Assembly: GCF_932294415.1 (NCBI RefSeq) | Contig: NC_065535.1 | Coordinates: 27,808,782-27,872,781, forward strand | Length of the DNA: 64,000 bases | Source of the DNA: Quercus robur | Taxonomy: Eukaryota > Streptophyta > Magnoliopsida > Fagales > Fagaceae | Direction of reading: 5' to 3' | Part shown: piece after piece, positions 36,000-47,088 of the stretch | How positions within the stretch are numbered: the stretch's first letter is position 1 | How the letters are laid out: each line of letters starts with the position of its first letter | The notes under the pieces: generated by a model | Told to the model about the DNA's origin: nothing | Database searches by the model: none | The model's input: the letters and a program-made list of their open reading frames with translations, nothing else | Translations under genes and position numbers: made by a program

Positions 36000-36630
36000 T
36001 TATCCTTATAATCAGGAATTATTTGACTATGATGCAGTAACTACTCTAGACTTGGCTGAAGATTAACTCTGTCGGCACAAATTGACAGAATTGCTACGCC
36101 TATTGCCAATAATTGACCTGCTAAAAGTACATCAATTCTACTCATCCTGTCAATGCTGCATTGATTCCCCGTTCATTTTGATAAAGTTTGATTCCTCCTA
36201 CTCAGATTCTGGTTGGTCCCCACAAGGGTTGATTCCCCCTCCCGACAACACAAGCCAACAAAATTATTGGCGTCATTGCTTACATCTATTCTCTAAAGAC
36301 CTGCTATGAATGGTAAAAAAGTCAATTTTATTGTTCACTATTAAAAAAGCCAATATTACTATTTAAATAGTGTTTTATTTTCCTTGTTTATAAAAGGGCT
36401 GTCCCTTTCAGGATAAAGGCAGAACTTTTTCTTTTTTTTTTTCCATAAAAAAAAAAGGCAGAACTTTTTTTTTCCCCCTAGTTTCAAATTCCCTATAGTT
36501 TCTAAGCTATCTCCAGAAGGTCTTAAGCTTGTAACCCTTTCCAAATTCCAATCCTGGCTCAAATCATTGTATCTACTGTTACTTCCTGTAAGTGTTTTAT
36601 TTCAAATCTATTATTGAAATCTTGTTAAAA
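36000..36630. other. Helitron flank and AT-rich DNA
   Basis: The first 66 bases continue the frame interrupted by the Helitron and end at TAA 36064-36066. The rest has no identified coding function. Confidence 0.4.
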
Positions 36631-36687
36631 TACCTACTGTTATTATTTTAAGCATTCTTTTATACCTACTGTTATTATTTTAAGCAT

Positions 36688-36722
<35 letters not shown>
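36631..36722 (+). repeat. 32 bp tandem duplication followed by (TA)n
   Basis: The unit starting TACCTACTGTTATTATTTTA occurs twice in tandem with no mismatch (36631-36662, 36663-36694). A TA run continues to about 36722. Confidence 0.9.
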
Positions 36723-36735
<13 letters not shown>

Positions 36736-37041
36736 TTATATCACTTCTTAATTCTCATCATATCTAAATGCTAATGAAGTTATTTTCAATTAGGCATCTC
36801 CTTTTATATTAGTTACATAATTATCTACCATCTTCCATTTAATTAATTTTGGACTTATATATGATTCTTTTTAAATTATTTATAGAAAAACCCAGTCTTA
36901 CACAACATGCATTCATTATATAACTTAAAAGTGAAAAATTACTTTGCTTAAAAAAAAAAAAAACTTTAGTTTTATTATCTATTTTATTATTTACTTTTAA
37001 TTAAATTAATAAAAATATTCTTAAGTTTACATATGATTCTT

Positions 37042-37075
37042 GATTAAGCCGTGCATTGCACATGCATAATACTAG
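37042..37075 (+). mobile_element. Helitron 3' terminus
   Basis: AGCCGTGCATTGCACATGC (with a GTGC/GCAC stem), then ATAATACTAG followed by T. This matches the hairpin-plus-CTAG end of plant Helitrons. I could not find the matching 5' TC end. Confidence 0.5.
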
Positions 37076-37112
37076 TTAAAAAATAAAATATATAAAAAAG
37101 TTAACTAGTACC

Positions 37113-37210
37113 GTCATGGTGGCATTCTGTACATGGTTCAATCCAAAGTGATAAAATATTAACCATAAAACGAACACTACCAATCACGTAAATACGGTCA
37201 ACTATTTGTG
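37113..37210 (+). repeat. Dispersed direct repeat, copy A (lacks SINE)
   Basis: GTCATGGTGGCATTCTGTAC...GAACACTACCAATCACGTAA matches 38756-39060, where a SINE interrupts it. Confidence 0.75.
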
Positions 37211-37628
37211 AAGTAGACTAAAATAATTTTATAAAATCTTAAATTGATTAAGAAACTACACCATTACATGATTTGTTCTTGTATGACTTCAATTTGTGTT
37301 ACAATTTGATGAAGAAACCATTACTTGAACGTGCAATGGCTTATAAAAAATTTGTCAGACAATTTCAAATACAGCAGAAAATAACTCAAAAATTCAAATA
37401 TTAAAACTTCTGAAAAACCAAAAAATATTAAAGAATCAAATGATTCACTACTTATAAATTATTGAAACAAAACAAAATATATATGACTAAAAAATAGAAA
37501 AATATAAGAAAAAGATTGGGTTACATTCAAAAGAATAATCCATGGCTATAGGTTTGCACCCTATCATAAAATATAACATTAGTGAAGTAGAGAGATAATA
37601 ATAATAATAATAATAATAATAACATCAA

Positions 37629-37825
37629 TGTTTGAGTTTGAGTTTAAGTTGGACTTGTTAAAGAGATAGAGTTTCACTCCTTGTTAAGTTTGGATTAAAC
37701 AAAAATAATTTTGTTTAAAAAAAATGATGAGTTTGAGTTTAAGTTGGACTTGTTAGAGAGATAGAGTTTCATTCTTTGTTAAGTTTGGACTAAACAAAAA
37801 TAATTTTATTTAAATAAAATGATAA
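37629..37825 (+). repeat. 95 bp tandem duplication
   Basis: Two adjacent units, the first from about 37634 and the second from 37729, begin GAGTTTGAGTTTAAGTTGGA and differ at a few bases. Confidence 0.85.
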
Positions 37826-37859
37826 TTTTATTTAAATATTGTTAGAGTTTCAAAAGCTT

Positions 37860-38680
37860 CCGATATATATATATATATATATATATTAAAGTGGCTGGCT
37901 GGCTGGCCGGCCCATCTTTTTATTTTTTTTAAATATAGAATTGGGCTAATCCGCTAATTTTTGTAAAGGGGTCTGATTACCGTAAGTTTTTTTTTTTTGC
38001 TAAACATTACCGTAAGTTATTTATTTGTCCTTTCCCTTTCTCTTTTATATTTTCTTCTCTTGCTTCTCAAGAAAAAAAAAAAAAAATTCTTCTCTTTCTC
38101 TATATTGTGGTTGCAATACCCATATATATCAGTCCCTCCATCTTCTTCTTCCTTAGAATTATTGTTCACTGCGGTTGTGGGGCTGGTTTGTAGAGGTAAC
38201 CGGTAAGTGTTCAAGATTTTGTCTTTTAGCTCACCCTTTCTCTTGTTGATTTGTCTGCAGGAGTATTTATCAATCTTGGGAAAAGTTTTAGTAGGGGAGT
38301 GGGGTCTACAGTGATATATAGAGTTGGGCTTGCTGGGATTAAGGGAGGCATAGCAATTGCTGGGATTGGAATCATGTTGTGAATAGGGAAAAAAGAGTTT
38401 GGGTTTGTTGGTTTGTGAGTATGGTGGGTTTTCATTGAGGAATCTTTGGGTTTTTAGATGCGATGCGATGCTTTGCTGTTGGTTTGTCATGGGTCTGATC
38501 GAGGAGGAGCTGGTAGAAGAGGAAGGCAGGGAATAGATGGCAGAGCATTGTGAAAGCGAAAGATAGAGCATCGGGAGGCAAACATCGTGAAAGGGTGTCT
38601 TTTATTACGTTTTTTTTTTTTTTTTTTTTAATGTTTTTTTTAATATTATGCTAACGTGGAAATTTGTGGGAGTTTCAAAA
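37860..38680. other. Insert bounded by short direct repeats, possible captured gene fragment
   Basis: GAGTTTCAAAAGCTTCCG (37845) and GAGTTTCAAAAGTTTCGG (38671) flank about 820 bp. Inside, a GTAAGT donor at 38203 and a TTTGTCTGCAG acceptor ending at 38260 suggest an intron. It is followed by a 40-codon hydrophobic frame (FINLGKSFSRG, GLAGIKGGIAIAGIGIM) ending at TGA 38380. I do not recognise the source gene. Confidence 0.3.
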
Positions 38681-38755
38681 GTTTCGGTTTTATATTGATA
38701 TATTGATGAGTTGAAAATGTAAGAGACTTTTTAATGTTCAGTAGTTTAGCATCAT

Positions 38756-39060
38756 CATGGTGGCAATGTGGCATTTGTACATGGTTCAATCCAAAATGTA
38801 TCCAAAAAAAAGAAAATCCAAAATAATAAGTTTTTTTTATTATTTTTTATTTTATATATATACAAATTAGAAATTCTATTCTAATATAATCTAAGTGTTT
38901 ATGTGTGTGAAATTTCTTCCTAGAGACTTGAACCTCGGCCCTTACTCCCCACACCTCATAAGCATTTATACTTATGGAATGACTATCGTGTCAAGGGTGT
39001 GTGGTGATAAAATAATAAAATATTAACTATGAAATGAACACTACCAATCACATAAATAAC
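38756..39060 (+). repeat. Dispersed direct repeat, copy B (carries SINE)
   Basis: Partner of 37113-37210, interrupted by the SINE at 38830-39008. Confidence 0.7.
38830..39008 (-). mobile_element. tRNA-derived SINE, copy 1
   Basis: On the minus strand, a Pol III B-box-like GGTTCAAGTCTCTAGG (about 38920-38935) is followed by TTTCACACACATAAACAC and TAGAATTTCTAATTTG, then an A-rich tail. Perfect 10 bp duplications AAAATAATAA flank it (38820-38829, 39009-39018). Related copies lie at 48431-48590 and 48895-49070. Confidence 0.75.
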
Positions 39061-39706
39061 ATACATACATATGTATGCATGTATGTCTTAGTAAATTAGT
39101 TTTTATTTTTTAAGTCATAAATTTTTAATTCTAGTGTAATTTATTTATATATATACACACACAGACCGAAGTTGATCTATAGAATTATCTTATATGAAAA
39201 CTTTACATCTTTCTAAACTTTACAGAATGTACACATGTTTTTTAATTGGTATAGAAATGTATTACAAATATTCAAGATTTATTTTTCCAAATGTCAAATA
39301 CAAAGACAAATTTAAGTAGAAGCTAGTATGGAATTCAAAATAGTGAATAAAACCTATCAATTGGCTAAAATAAGTTAAAGGAGAGAATAAAATCGTAATC
39401 CATAAGATAAGTAAATAGAAATGAAAAATGAGAGGAAGAGTTTTATACCTCTTAAAAAAATAAAAAATCTATGGTGACTAGCCTGTTAATCATGTTAGAG
39501 AACACAATGTTACTAATACCATTTTTATTCAGGCCTCTTTTAAAGGGTATTGATAACCAAAGGTAGATATTGAAAAGAGATTAAACTAATGTGAGAAGAG
39601 TAGAGGGCCAAAATGGCCAAGTACTACTATTTGGAAAAATATGTAAGAATCTACCACTGTTTGCAAAATAATTAGGGATCTACCACTTTTTTAAAACTCA
39701 AGTTTA
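39061..39706. other. AT-rich intergenic DNA
   Basis: No gene or defined element seen; a short CATACATACATATGTATG repeat is at 39062-39085. Confidence 0.5.
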
Positions 39707-39853
39707 TGAAACTTGAGTTTACTGTGTAACTCGAGTTCTTTGAAAAAATAGCCTTCAACTTTGCCGTGCTATTTTTTATGGAACTTGAATTACATAATTT
39801 GAAGGCTATTTTTTTCAAAGAACTCGAGTTACATGGTAAACTCGAGTTTCACA
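39707..39853. repeat. Hairpin-forming inverted repeat
   Basis: Arms of about 53 bp (39707-39760 and 39798-39853) share AACTCGAGTTCTTTGAAAAA and its complement, with a 37 bp loop. It is probably the core of a small foldback element. Confidence 0.8.
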
Positions 39854-40248
39854 AAGTTGAATTCCAAATAAATGGTACATCCATATATATTTTCAAAACA
39901 ATGATAGATCCTTATATATTTTGCCCAATAGAGTAGAGCACCAAGCAATGATGATAAATGATGAGAGATTTTTTAGGTGGCTAAGGATTTATTTGGATAT
40001 TACTTATTTTTTTGAAAACTGAAAACTTATTGCTGAAAATACTGTAGCAAAATAATTTTTAAACTATGAATAATGTCGTGGGATCCACGGCTGATCTACT
40101 TATACGCATTTTTTTAAGTTTGATTGGGTCGTGAACAATACCGTAAAACCCAGCCAAAAAATACAAAATGTCTAATAATTCTTAGGCGAATGCACGCTAA
40201 ATAAGGAAAATGAAGCTGAAAAAAGTTGTAAGGAGATAAAATTTCTAA
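39854..40248. other. Intergenic DNA
   Basis: No feature recognised before the TAA target site of the next element. Confidence 0.5.
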
Positions 40249-40396
40249 GAGCATCACCATCAGGTGTGCCAAATGCCATATATTTGGCATTTGGCACACT
40301 AAACACTAAAAACAGAGTATCATGAGGTGTGTTAAATGTGTCAAAATTTTGAGACATGATACAATACCGTTTCATCTTTGGAACGGTATGGACAAC

Positions 40397-42331
40397 TGTT
40401 GATGCTCATTTTGAGAAGCCCAATAGAAGGAAGAAGCCCAGCAACATGGGTAGAAAAGAGTTATTAAGTGGATAGAAAAACTATTAAGCCTAAGTGGCAA
40501 GAATAATGGATCATAGGCTCATAAAATAAACAAATGGGCCTTAAGGAAGCAAACGGGCCTTAAGGAGTTCAGAGAGAGAGAAGTAGCAAACCCATGAGCA
40601 GTATGTGATGTAGAAAAGTGAGAATGGGCTACAACAGGCCTGAAGTAATGCTAGCAAAGAAAGTAAGGGGTTGATGGCAAGCCCATGAGCCCCAATGATG
40701 AAGGATAAGGTAATTGGGCTAAGGAAACCCGAAGGAATTAGTAAAAACCCATGAGAACGCAAAGATAGAAAAAGGACCAAGGAAGCCCAAGGAATGCTAG
40801 TGGGCCAATGATGCCCAAAAGGAAATAAATGGGACAAAAGAGCCCACAAGCAATGTAATACAAAGCCCAAATGACTATATTGAGTCATTGAGAGAAGAAT
40901 AAGCAGCAGGCCCAAAGAGGCCTAGCAGGCTGGGGACAAATAACATCACAGTAGGAATGGCAGAGTGGTATGGCAGGAAATGGTGGCAAGACTGTGGAAG
41001 GAGTAAGAGAGTAGGTTGAAGGAAGAAGAGCCCACGATCAAGCAATACCCAACCCCTAAAGGGAGCAGGCCATAAAAAATGAGAAATCAGAAAATAGCTC
41101 ATGCCATAAGAAGTCAAGGATAGACAGTAGAATGTGCAGATGAGCCTCTAAACCACGGCAAATGCAGCGGGCAAGTTTTGGACATACATAGAAGTAAAGC
41201 ACGCACAAGGCCCAGACATCACCAGTTTATACCCAGCCAATACAGGAAGTGGTGGGTCATGGGTAAGAGATAAGAGGGTATGGTTTGGCGGTGGGGAGAG
41301 AGGAAAACCTATTTTGGGGTTCTTGCTCAGGCTCTTTTGGGGGAAATGTCCTGCTGGAATGACATACCGCCCAAAAGAAGTAATGATGAGTTGAAACCAT
41401 TAGATGCGTGCCATGAGGGATAAGAAGAGAAAGCACCCATACCGTAGCAGGTAAGAGTGTCACGGCAAACAAACAAATAAAATAGTCTTTTTTGTCTGGT
41501 GATGGGGAGTGGCACAGCCAACACAGGTAAGTGGTGGTGGCTGAGCGGCTGACAAACCAGTGGTGATCGGTAAGGCAACCAGACCAAACAAAGGTAGTTG
41601 AGGGCTAAAATGGTAAAAGCCAGTCACAGCAGACATTATATAAAGGACCCTTGTCGTGCATAGTAGGAGGATCATGATCACGGTAATAGTAACCTCTAGG
41701 AAAGAATCACAACACAGAAGCAAGCATTGAGAAAAGAAGAGAAAAGAATTAGAAATAACGAAAGAAAACAGAGAGCATAGAATGGCAAACATGCACCAAT
41801 AGGTTGATCTCCTCTCTCCCTCTAAAGCCCTGCTCTCTATCAAAGGCAAAGGATTCTTTTGGGCACAGACTATTCAGGGCCGTTCCCTCAAAGCGATTAA
41901 TTTCTTTTTTTGGGGAGATTATTCGCATTGAGGAAATGGTTCTCTTCTTAGTTTCAGTTCTGTAACATAAACTTGGCACGGCAGACTGATATTTCCCTCT
42001 TTGATTCAACAAACTCATTACTATTTCTTCCCTATTTATTTCTGCTATTTTATGTACGGGGCGCTTCTTGCCGCTCCCCTTTATTTATTCTGTCTGAGAA
42101 GCGAACGTATTTCTTTTGTTATCTTTATTACATTTGCTTGCCATAACTTTCCCATAGCAGCTTCACCTGTCATGGGCATGTGACTAAAGTTTGGCAAACG
42201 GGGCGTAGTTTGTGCACAAGCTGGACCAAGGTGGGTTACAATTGGACTGATCCCAACTCTCTTATCTAGAACACTTGGGTCCAGTACAGTAGGAAGTAGC
42301 CCAGCCCAACATTACAAAAAGGCCCACCACA
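40397..42331 (+). mobile_element. Solo LTR (1,935 bp)
   Basis: Starts TGTTGATGCTCATTTTGAG, ends GGCCCACCACA, and is flanked by a perfect 5 bp duplication ACAAC (40392-40396, 42332-42336). It has TG...CA termini, a TATATAAA box in the middle and no coding interior, so it is a solo LTR left by recombination. Many GCCCA/AAGCCC repeats occur in the U3 part. The parent family is unknown; the length is more usual for gypsy elements. Confidence 0.88.
41637..41644 (+). promoter_or_regulatory. TATA box of the solo LTR
   Basis: TATATAAA in CATTATATAAAGGACCC, a typical U3/R border signal, indicates plus-strand transcription from about 41670. Confidence 0.5.
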
Positions 42332-42713
42332 ACAACTATGCTAAAAAATAAAATAATTTTTTTATTCCATTTCTCTCTCTTCATTTATGACTCTTTCTTC
42401 TCTCTCTTTCTTTTCTTCTATCTTTCTCCACCTCACTTCATCTTCTCAGTTCACTTCTTTTCCTTTTTCTTCCTCTTCTTTCTTTCTCCAAAACCTCCAT
42501 CTCTCCCTTTTTCTTTATTTTTTTCCCCTTTTTTCTTTTCTGTCACTTTCTCTCTGCGCCTTCGCCTTCTCTATCTCTTTTTTTTTTTTTTTTTCCCTAT
42601 CACTCTCCCTCTCTATCTTTTTTTTTTCTTTGCCTAGGCCGTTGCCATTGAGATCAGTTGTTGCCGTGGAGTTTAGCCTCGATGAGGCCGTCACTGTGGA
42701 GATCTCTTATTAT

Positions 42714-42716
<3 letters not shown>

Positions 42717-42780
<64 letters not shown>
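42717..42780 (+). repeat. (CT)32 microsatellite
   Basis: Uninterrupted CT dinucleotides over 64 bp within the Harbinger-like element. Confidence 0.97.
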
Positions 42781-42784
<4 letters not shown>

Positions 42785-43142
42785 GATTCCATGTGATTGT
42801 AATTATGGGTTGTGCTTGGGTATGGTGATGGCGTTTTGTTGAAGATTTTTTTTTTTCTCTCTTTTGTTGTGGTTTTTGGATTTGGAATTTGTTGGAGGAT
42901 CCGGTGATTGTGGTTGTAGTTTATGGCGGTGGTTGTTGGTTCTTGAATGGTGGTGACTGCCGCTGGGCTGTGTGTTGGTATATTGCTGGGTTTTAAGTAA
43001 ATATATTATTTTAATGTTTAGAATGAAAGAATAGAACATGTGATGAATGAGATATTGTAAAATGATATGGTAAAATAATAAAGTAGGTTTTTGGTGTGTC
43101 AAAATAGTATTTTTTATAGAACAGTTGATGGTGATGCTCTAA

Positions 43143-44947
43143 AGGAATCTATTGCAAAAAAAGTAAAAGTAATCGCTGACTAACTTCTTGGGACTTGGGA
43201 GGGGGATGGAGAAAGTTTTAAAAAATTGAGTCTAATTAGGAGGAGGACATGGACAAGTCACAGATGGGGGGGGGGGGCCAATATTTTTGGTTTTGGGGGC
43301 CATGGCCCCAACTATGTTGCACTTAGGGGGTTTGGCATTAACTTTTTGTTTTATAGTTTTTATATACAATTTTTAATTTTTAATTATTTTTATCTCATAT
43401 TTTAAAATACAAGTATATTTGAACATATTTTTAGTAAAAAATTAAATAAATTATTCTTAAACGGATACTTGGTTTTGCCTTTGCCCATAACCATTTTAAC
43501 AACATTTATTTGTTGCGTCAAAACAAAGTCGAATCAACAAAATTATGTTGCGTCATTAACCCCATTATGTGAGTTGGGGAAATCAAAACAAAAAGAAAGC
43601 CCAAACAAACAACGTTGAGTACATTATATTGTTCCTCACAATCATAGAGAACAAAATCGTAAGCTCGAATAGTCAAAAGCCTTCATTGCTAAGATGCTAA
43701 CTCAAGCTTCTTTTCCGTTTTGTTTGTTGATAAAGTGCAGGAAAAGAAAAAGATTTGAGAGGTTGAAGAAGTTTAGATCTTAATTCTTAATCATTGGCTA
43801 GAGGCATAAAGTTAGGTTGTAGTTGCTAGAATTGATTCTGCAAAGTGCTTTAGTTGCTGAGAAAATTACGGAAATCAAATGGGAAGAAAAGTGAGATGTT
43901 AGATTCAAAAAATTATTAAGTATCCCCATAGTATAGTGACCTAGTGCTCTCACATCTCACATCTCGAAAAAAAAAAAAAATCAAAATTTGAATTTTACTA
44001 ATAAAATGCTGGACTAATTTTCCTAGAAAGTGTTTATATAATCTAACCTGATAATTTTCGGAGAATAAACACGATCTTAGATAAGTACATTAAATATACC
44101 TTTTTCAAAATGTATATAGTATAATACTGTACATATATATAATTAATGAGGTTAAGATTGTGTTACTTCAGACAAAAATTGATTTTTAGAAATGTTTTTC
44201 GCATTTGCATGTGTTTGGGGTTGATTGAGAATACCAAGTATTTTAACACACATATATTGGAAGAGGGGTTGATTGATTGATGGTTAACTTGAAAGTAATT
44301 TCCAATTGACCGTAAAATTTAGGCACTTTGGGCAAAAAATGTTTTGCCCTTTCATTTTCTGTAAAACATTTGACACCTCACCCAAAACTCATTAGTCTAA
44401 TCTCCACTCCCATCTCTTACTGTTAGTAGCTCAACCATGACCATCACCCCCAATGGTGTCGTTAGTCACTAGTTGTCAATCAAGATTTTTTTTAATCTAA
44501 AATTCTCATTTAAAAAAAAAAATTATATGTGTTTGGGAAATGAGAAAATGGAGGAGATTAATAGAAAATATATTTTCCATAGCATTTTCAAGAATGCAAC
44601 CAAAAACTATCCGTCCAAACAAATGTAGCCAAAGTGAGTGATACATATGTATCTAATAATTTTGAATGTGCTAGAAGTATCTACTCCCATTTGTGTCAAG
44701 TCAAGAAATTGAGTTTCTTATTGAGTCAATTTGAGTGTTCTTATGTATTTTACTATCATCAGTTCATCACTTAACACTTGCGTGTACTTTCATATTCCAA
44801 TAATTAATAAATAAAGAAATTATTTTTTTTGTAATTGATGAAATATATTTATGTAATAAAATTTATAATATTTGAAGCATTACTCTTGCTAATAACACAA
44901 CTGCATGAATTTGGCTTACAGAATACAGAGTAAATTTTCTTTTCTAG

Positions 44948-44999
<52 letters not shown>

Positions 45000-45300
45000 G
45001 AAGAAGATAAGAGTAAACTTCTAATAAAAATATTTGATGTTGTTATTCATATAACTAACAATATTTTTTCCTTTTTCTTTTCGAAGGTAGGAGATATGTT
45101 TAACAATCCAAACAGCACACGCAGTATCAACAAATAAATACCATATTGTGATACATAACTTTGGAATCAAACTGAAATATGATGCATCAAAACTTAATAC
45201 CTACATAAAATTTAACCCTTTCATCTCTTCTCAAACTTAAATACTCTTATATAATAAATTAAGCAGCACGCTCACGAAGACTTATTAATTATTAGTACGT
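43143..45300. other. AT-rich intergenic DNA with an A47 tract
   Basis: No gene recognised. It includes a G13 run near 43265, and an uninterrupted A47 at 44948-44994 followed by GAGAAGAAGAAG. This is probably an old retroposon tail or a length-uncertain homopolymer. Confidence 0.55.
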
Positions 45301-45366
45301 AATTATGGCAATATTGATAAAACTTGTTTAGCCTTTACGACCTCTTTGTCCCTGCAAATTTGTGAT

Positions 45367-45861
45367 TCATGAATCATGATCTCCATCAGAATGCTCGGTG
45401 TGGTCGCTTTTCTGGGAGTCCTTCTCTTTTTTCTTTCCCTTCTTTCCATGTTTGTGGCCTGGCTTATGGCCATGGTTCTCTTGGATGTCTTTGATGTCCA
45501 GGTGAACACCTGGATCGTTGGTGGTGTAGCTGCCACCCATCATGATTGAGTTGTTGATGGCTTGGAAATTGCTGTTGACGTAGGTGGTTAGTGTGTCATA
45601 CTCAACCAGTGAATCCTCTTGAGGTTTCTCGTCCAACTCACTTCGTAGATTGGCTCCATAGTTGGTTCCAGCAAGCGTGATGACTCTTAAACCATTTTCA
45701 TCATCATCCTCCACTTGCTGGGTACTTGAACCTGATTTCTTGAGATCACCAAGGCGTTGAGTTATGGCTGAGACCATCTGTCTCACATCACGGTCAAATG
45801 ATTTATGATTGTCTCCTCCACCTGATGAGGAGTTGGTTGGATTCATTGATTCAGAAAGCAT
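45367..45861 (-). CDS. Uncharacterised charged plant protein, 164 aa
   Basis: Single-exon ORF, start MLSESMNPTNSSSGGG; the Met at residue 6 (45846) is an alternative start. No catalytic domain, signal peptide or membrane segment is visible. The N-terminus is Ser/Gly-rich. The centre contains RVITLAGTNYGANLRSEL and TTYVNSNFQAINNSIM-type conserved-looking stretches. The C-terminus is His/Lys/Asp-rich (HKPGHKHGKKGKKKE, then SDHTEHSDGDHDS), suggesting a disordered, possibly metal- or nucleic-acid-interacting tail (inference). I believe it belongs to a family of plant-specific proteins of unknown function, but no name is assigned. A TATA box 114 bases upstream and a clean frame support a real gene. 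Confidence 0.72.
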   Translation of the reverse strand: MLSESMNPTNSSSGGGDNHKSFDRDVRQMVSAITQRLGDLKKSGSSTQQVEDDDENGLRVITLAGTNYGANLRSELDEKPQEDSLVEYDTLTTYVNSNFQAINNSIMMGGSYTTNDPGVHLDIKDIQENHGHKPGHKHGKKGKKKEKDSQKSDHTEHSDGDHDS

Positions 45862-45974
45862 TGTTTCAAAGATCAGAGAAGGTGTATATATATATATTAT
45901 ACGTTTGTGCAGTGCAGAAAATTGGAGTTGGAACTTGGGGTTACATATGAGTTAGTATTAATAAAATGGGCATG

Positions 45975-45982
45975 TATATATA
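45975..45982 (-). promoter_or_regulatory. TATA box of the 164 aa protein gene
   Basis: The minus strand reads CTTATATATACATG about 114 bases before the ATG, predicting a leader of roughly 80 bases. A second TATATATATATA at about 45882-45894 is closer and could compete. Confidence 0.45.
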
Positions 45983-46595
45983 AGAGGAGGTGCATGAAGC
46001 ATGATGTTCTGTTTGTTGGAATAAAGGGAAAGTGAGTTTCTTACATGGCAATGCAAGGATTTTGATTTATTCGGTTCAAAAAAGAGGAGGATTACTTGAC
46101 AGTGGGTTTACTTATTTGCTACACCTTATGCTTTTGTGAGTGTTAAGCTCTTTTGTTTGATTTGCCAGTTTTGGAGGGAAAGAATCTACTTGAGATAAAA
46201 GAAAGGAAATAGTAAAATTTTGCTTTTTTGTTTGTTTGTTTTTGTTTTTGTTTTCGTTTTGATAAAAGAAAGATTATGGTATTAATTGCTAAGTCAATTC
46301 TACTCTGTTTTAGTCAAATTTGTGGTGTTTACCATTTTAATTAATGTCTTGCTTGAATACTACTATTTGAATTTTAATGTGTTTTATGGCTGCCATGGAG
46401 AGAGAAAGAAGAAGAAGTTGAACAAGGGGTAAGAGAAGAAAAAAAAAAAAAAAAAAGGAAAAACGAACATATTTTCTATATTTCTTTTAAAAAATACATT
46501 TTAAAGAAATGTATTTAAAATGAACTTTTATAATAAATTTATTTTTATACTCAAATAAATTTTATTTGAAATTGACAAAAATGATATGTAACTCA
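45983..46595. other. Upstream region of the 164 aa protein gene
   Basis: Non-coding; a run of TTTG repeats lies at about 46222-46260 and an A16 run at 46440-46456. Confidence 0.5.
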
Positions 46596-47088
46596 TAGGG
46601 GTGTGTATCAATCCCACCAAGTTGACGAAACAAATCAAACTTGACACCTCAGGTGAGTTGGTGGGATAGGTTAGGTTGGATTGAAATTTTATTTAATGCC
46701 TTAGGTTGGGTCGAGTTCGGGTTGATAATTTTTTTCAACCCATTTAACCCAATTTGATCCACCATATATATTAGTTTATTTTAAATTTGTAGTTAAGTTG
46801 ACTATGGTATTTTATTAGAACCAATTTTAATGAATTTTGTATTTTAGAATATAATTTAAGCTTATTATATGGATAGTAAAAATTTATATTAAAAAATGTT
46901 TAAATAATTGATGAAAGCCTAATCTTTTACAATGCATAAAATATGTATGCACATCCCACTGACCAATGTGGATTGGGTTAGATTAATTTCTACACATGTA
47001 ATGAGTTGGGTTGAAAATTTCTTAACCCAACAAAGTCAAATTAGTGTGTAAAAACCCTTCAACCCAACTCAACCTAGTCACACCTCTA
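46596..47088. mobile_element. hAT-like MITE with GGGTTG-rich ends
   Basis: Begins TAGGGGTGTG and ends CACACCTCTA, imperfect inverted repeats of the hAT type. The subterminal regions carry GGTTGG/AACCCAACTCAACC repeats. The 8 bp flanks (GTAACTCA, GCTATTGA) match only weakly, so the duplication is not demonstrated. Confidence 0.5.

Larger units (their letters stand above)
40249..43139. mobile_element. PIF/Harbinger-like element containing a solo LTR
   Basis: The ends read inward are GAGCATCACCATCAGGTGTG (left) and GAGCATCACCATCAACTGTT (right), flanked by TAA at 40246-40248 and 43140-43142. A 3 bp TAA duplication and this terminus fit Tourist/Harbinger MITEs. Without the nested LTR the element is about 950 bp, with an internal CCAAATGCCATATATTTGGC palindrome and a long CT-rich stretch. 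No transposase is present. Confidence 0.8.

Noticed and set aside
36631-36694. Possible CRISPR-like direct repeats
   Set aside because: Only two adjacent units with no spacers in a plant genome; a simple tandem duplication.
38017-38571. 184-codon minus-strand ORF
   Set aside because: Low-complexity Ser/Pro/Lys translation with a poly-Phe run; the splice signals and hydrophobic frame are on the other strand.
40541-42018. Cluster of hydrophobic minus-strand ORFs (70-129 codons)
   Set aside because: All lie inside the solo LTR, have no family resemblance and reflect CCCAT/GGGCT-rich composition.
42338-42842. Ser/Phe/Leu-rich ORFs of 99 and 151 codons
   Set aside because: They are translations of CT-rich low-complexity DNA and the (CT)32 microsatellite.
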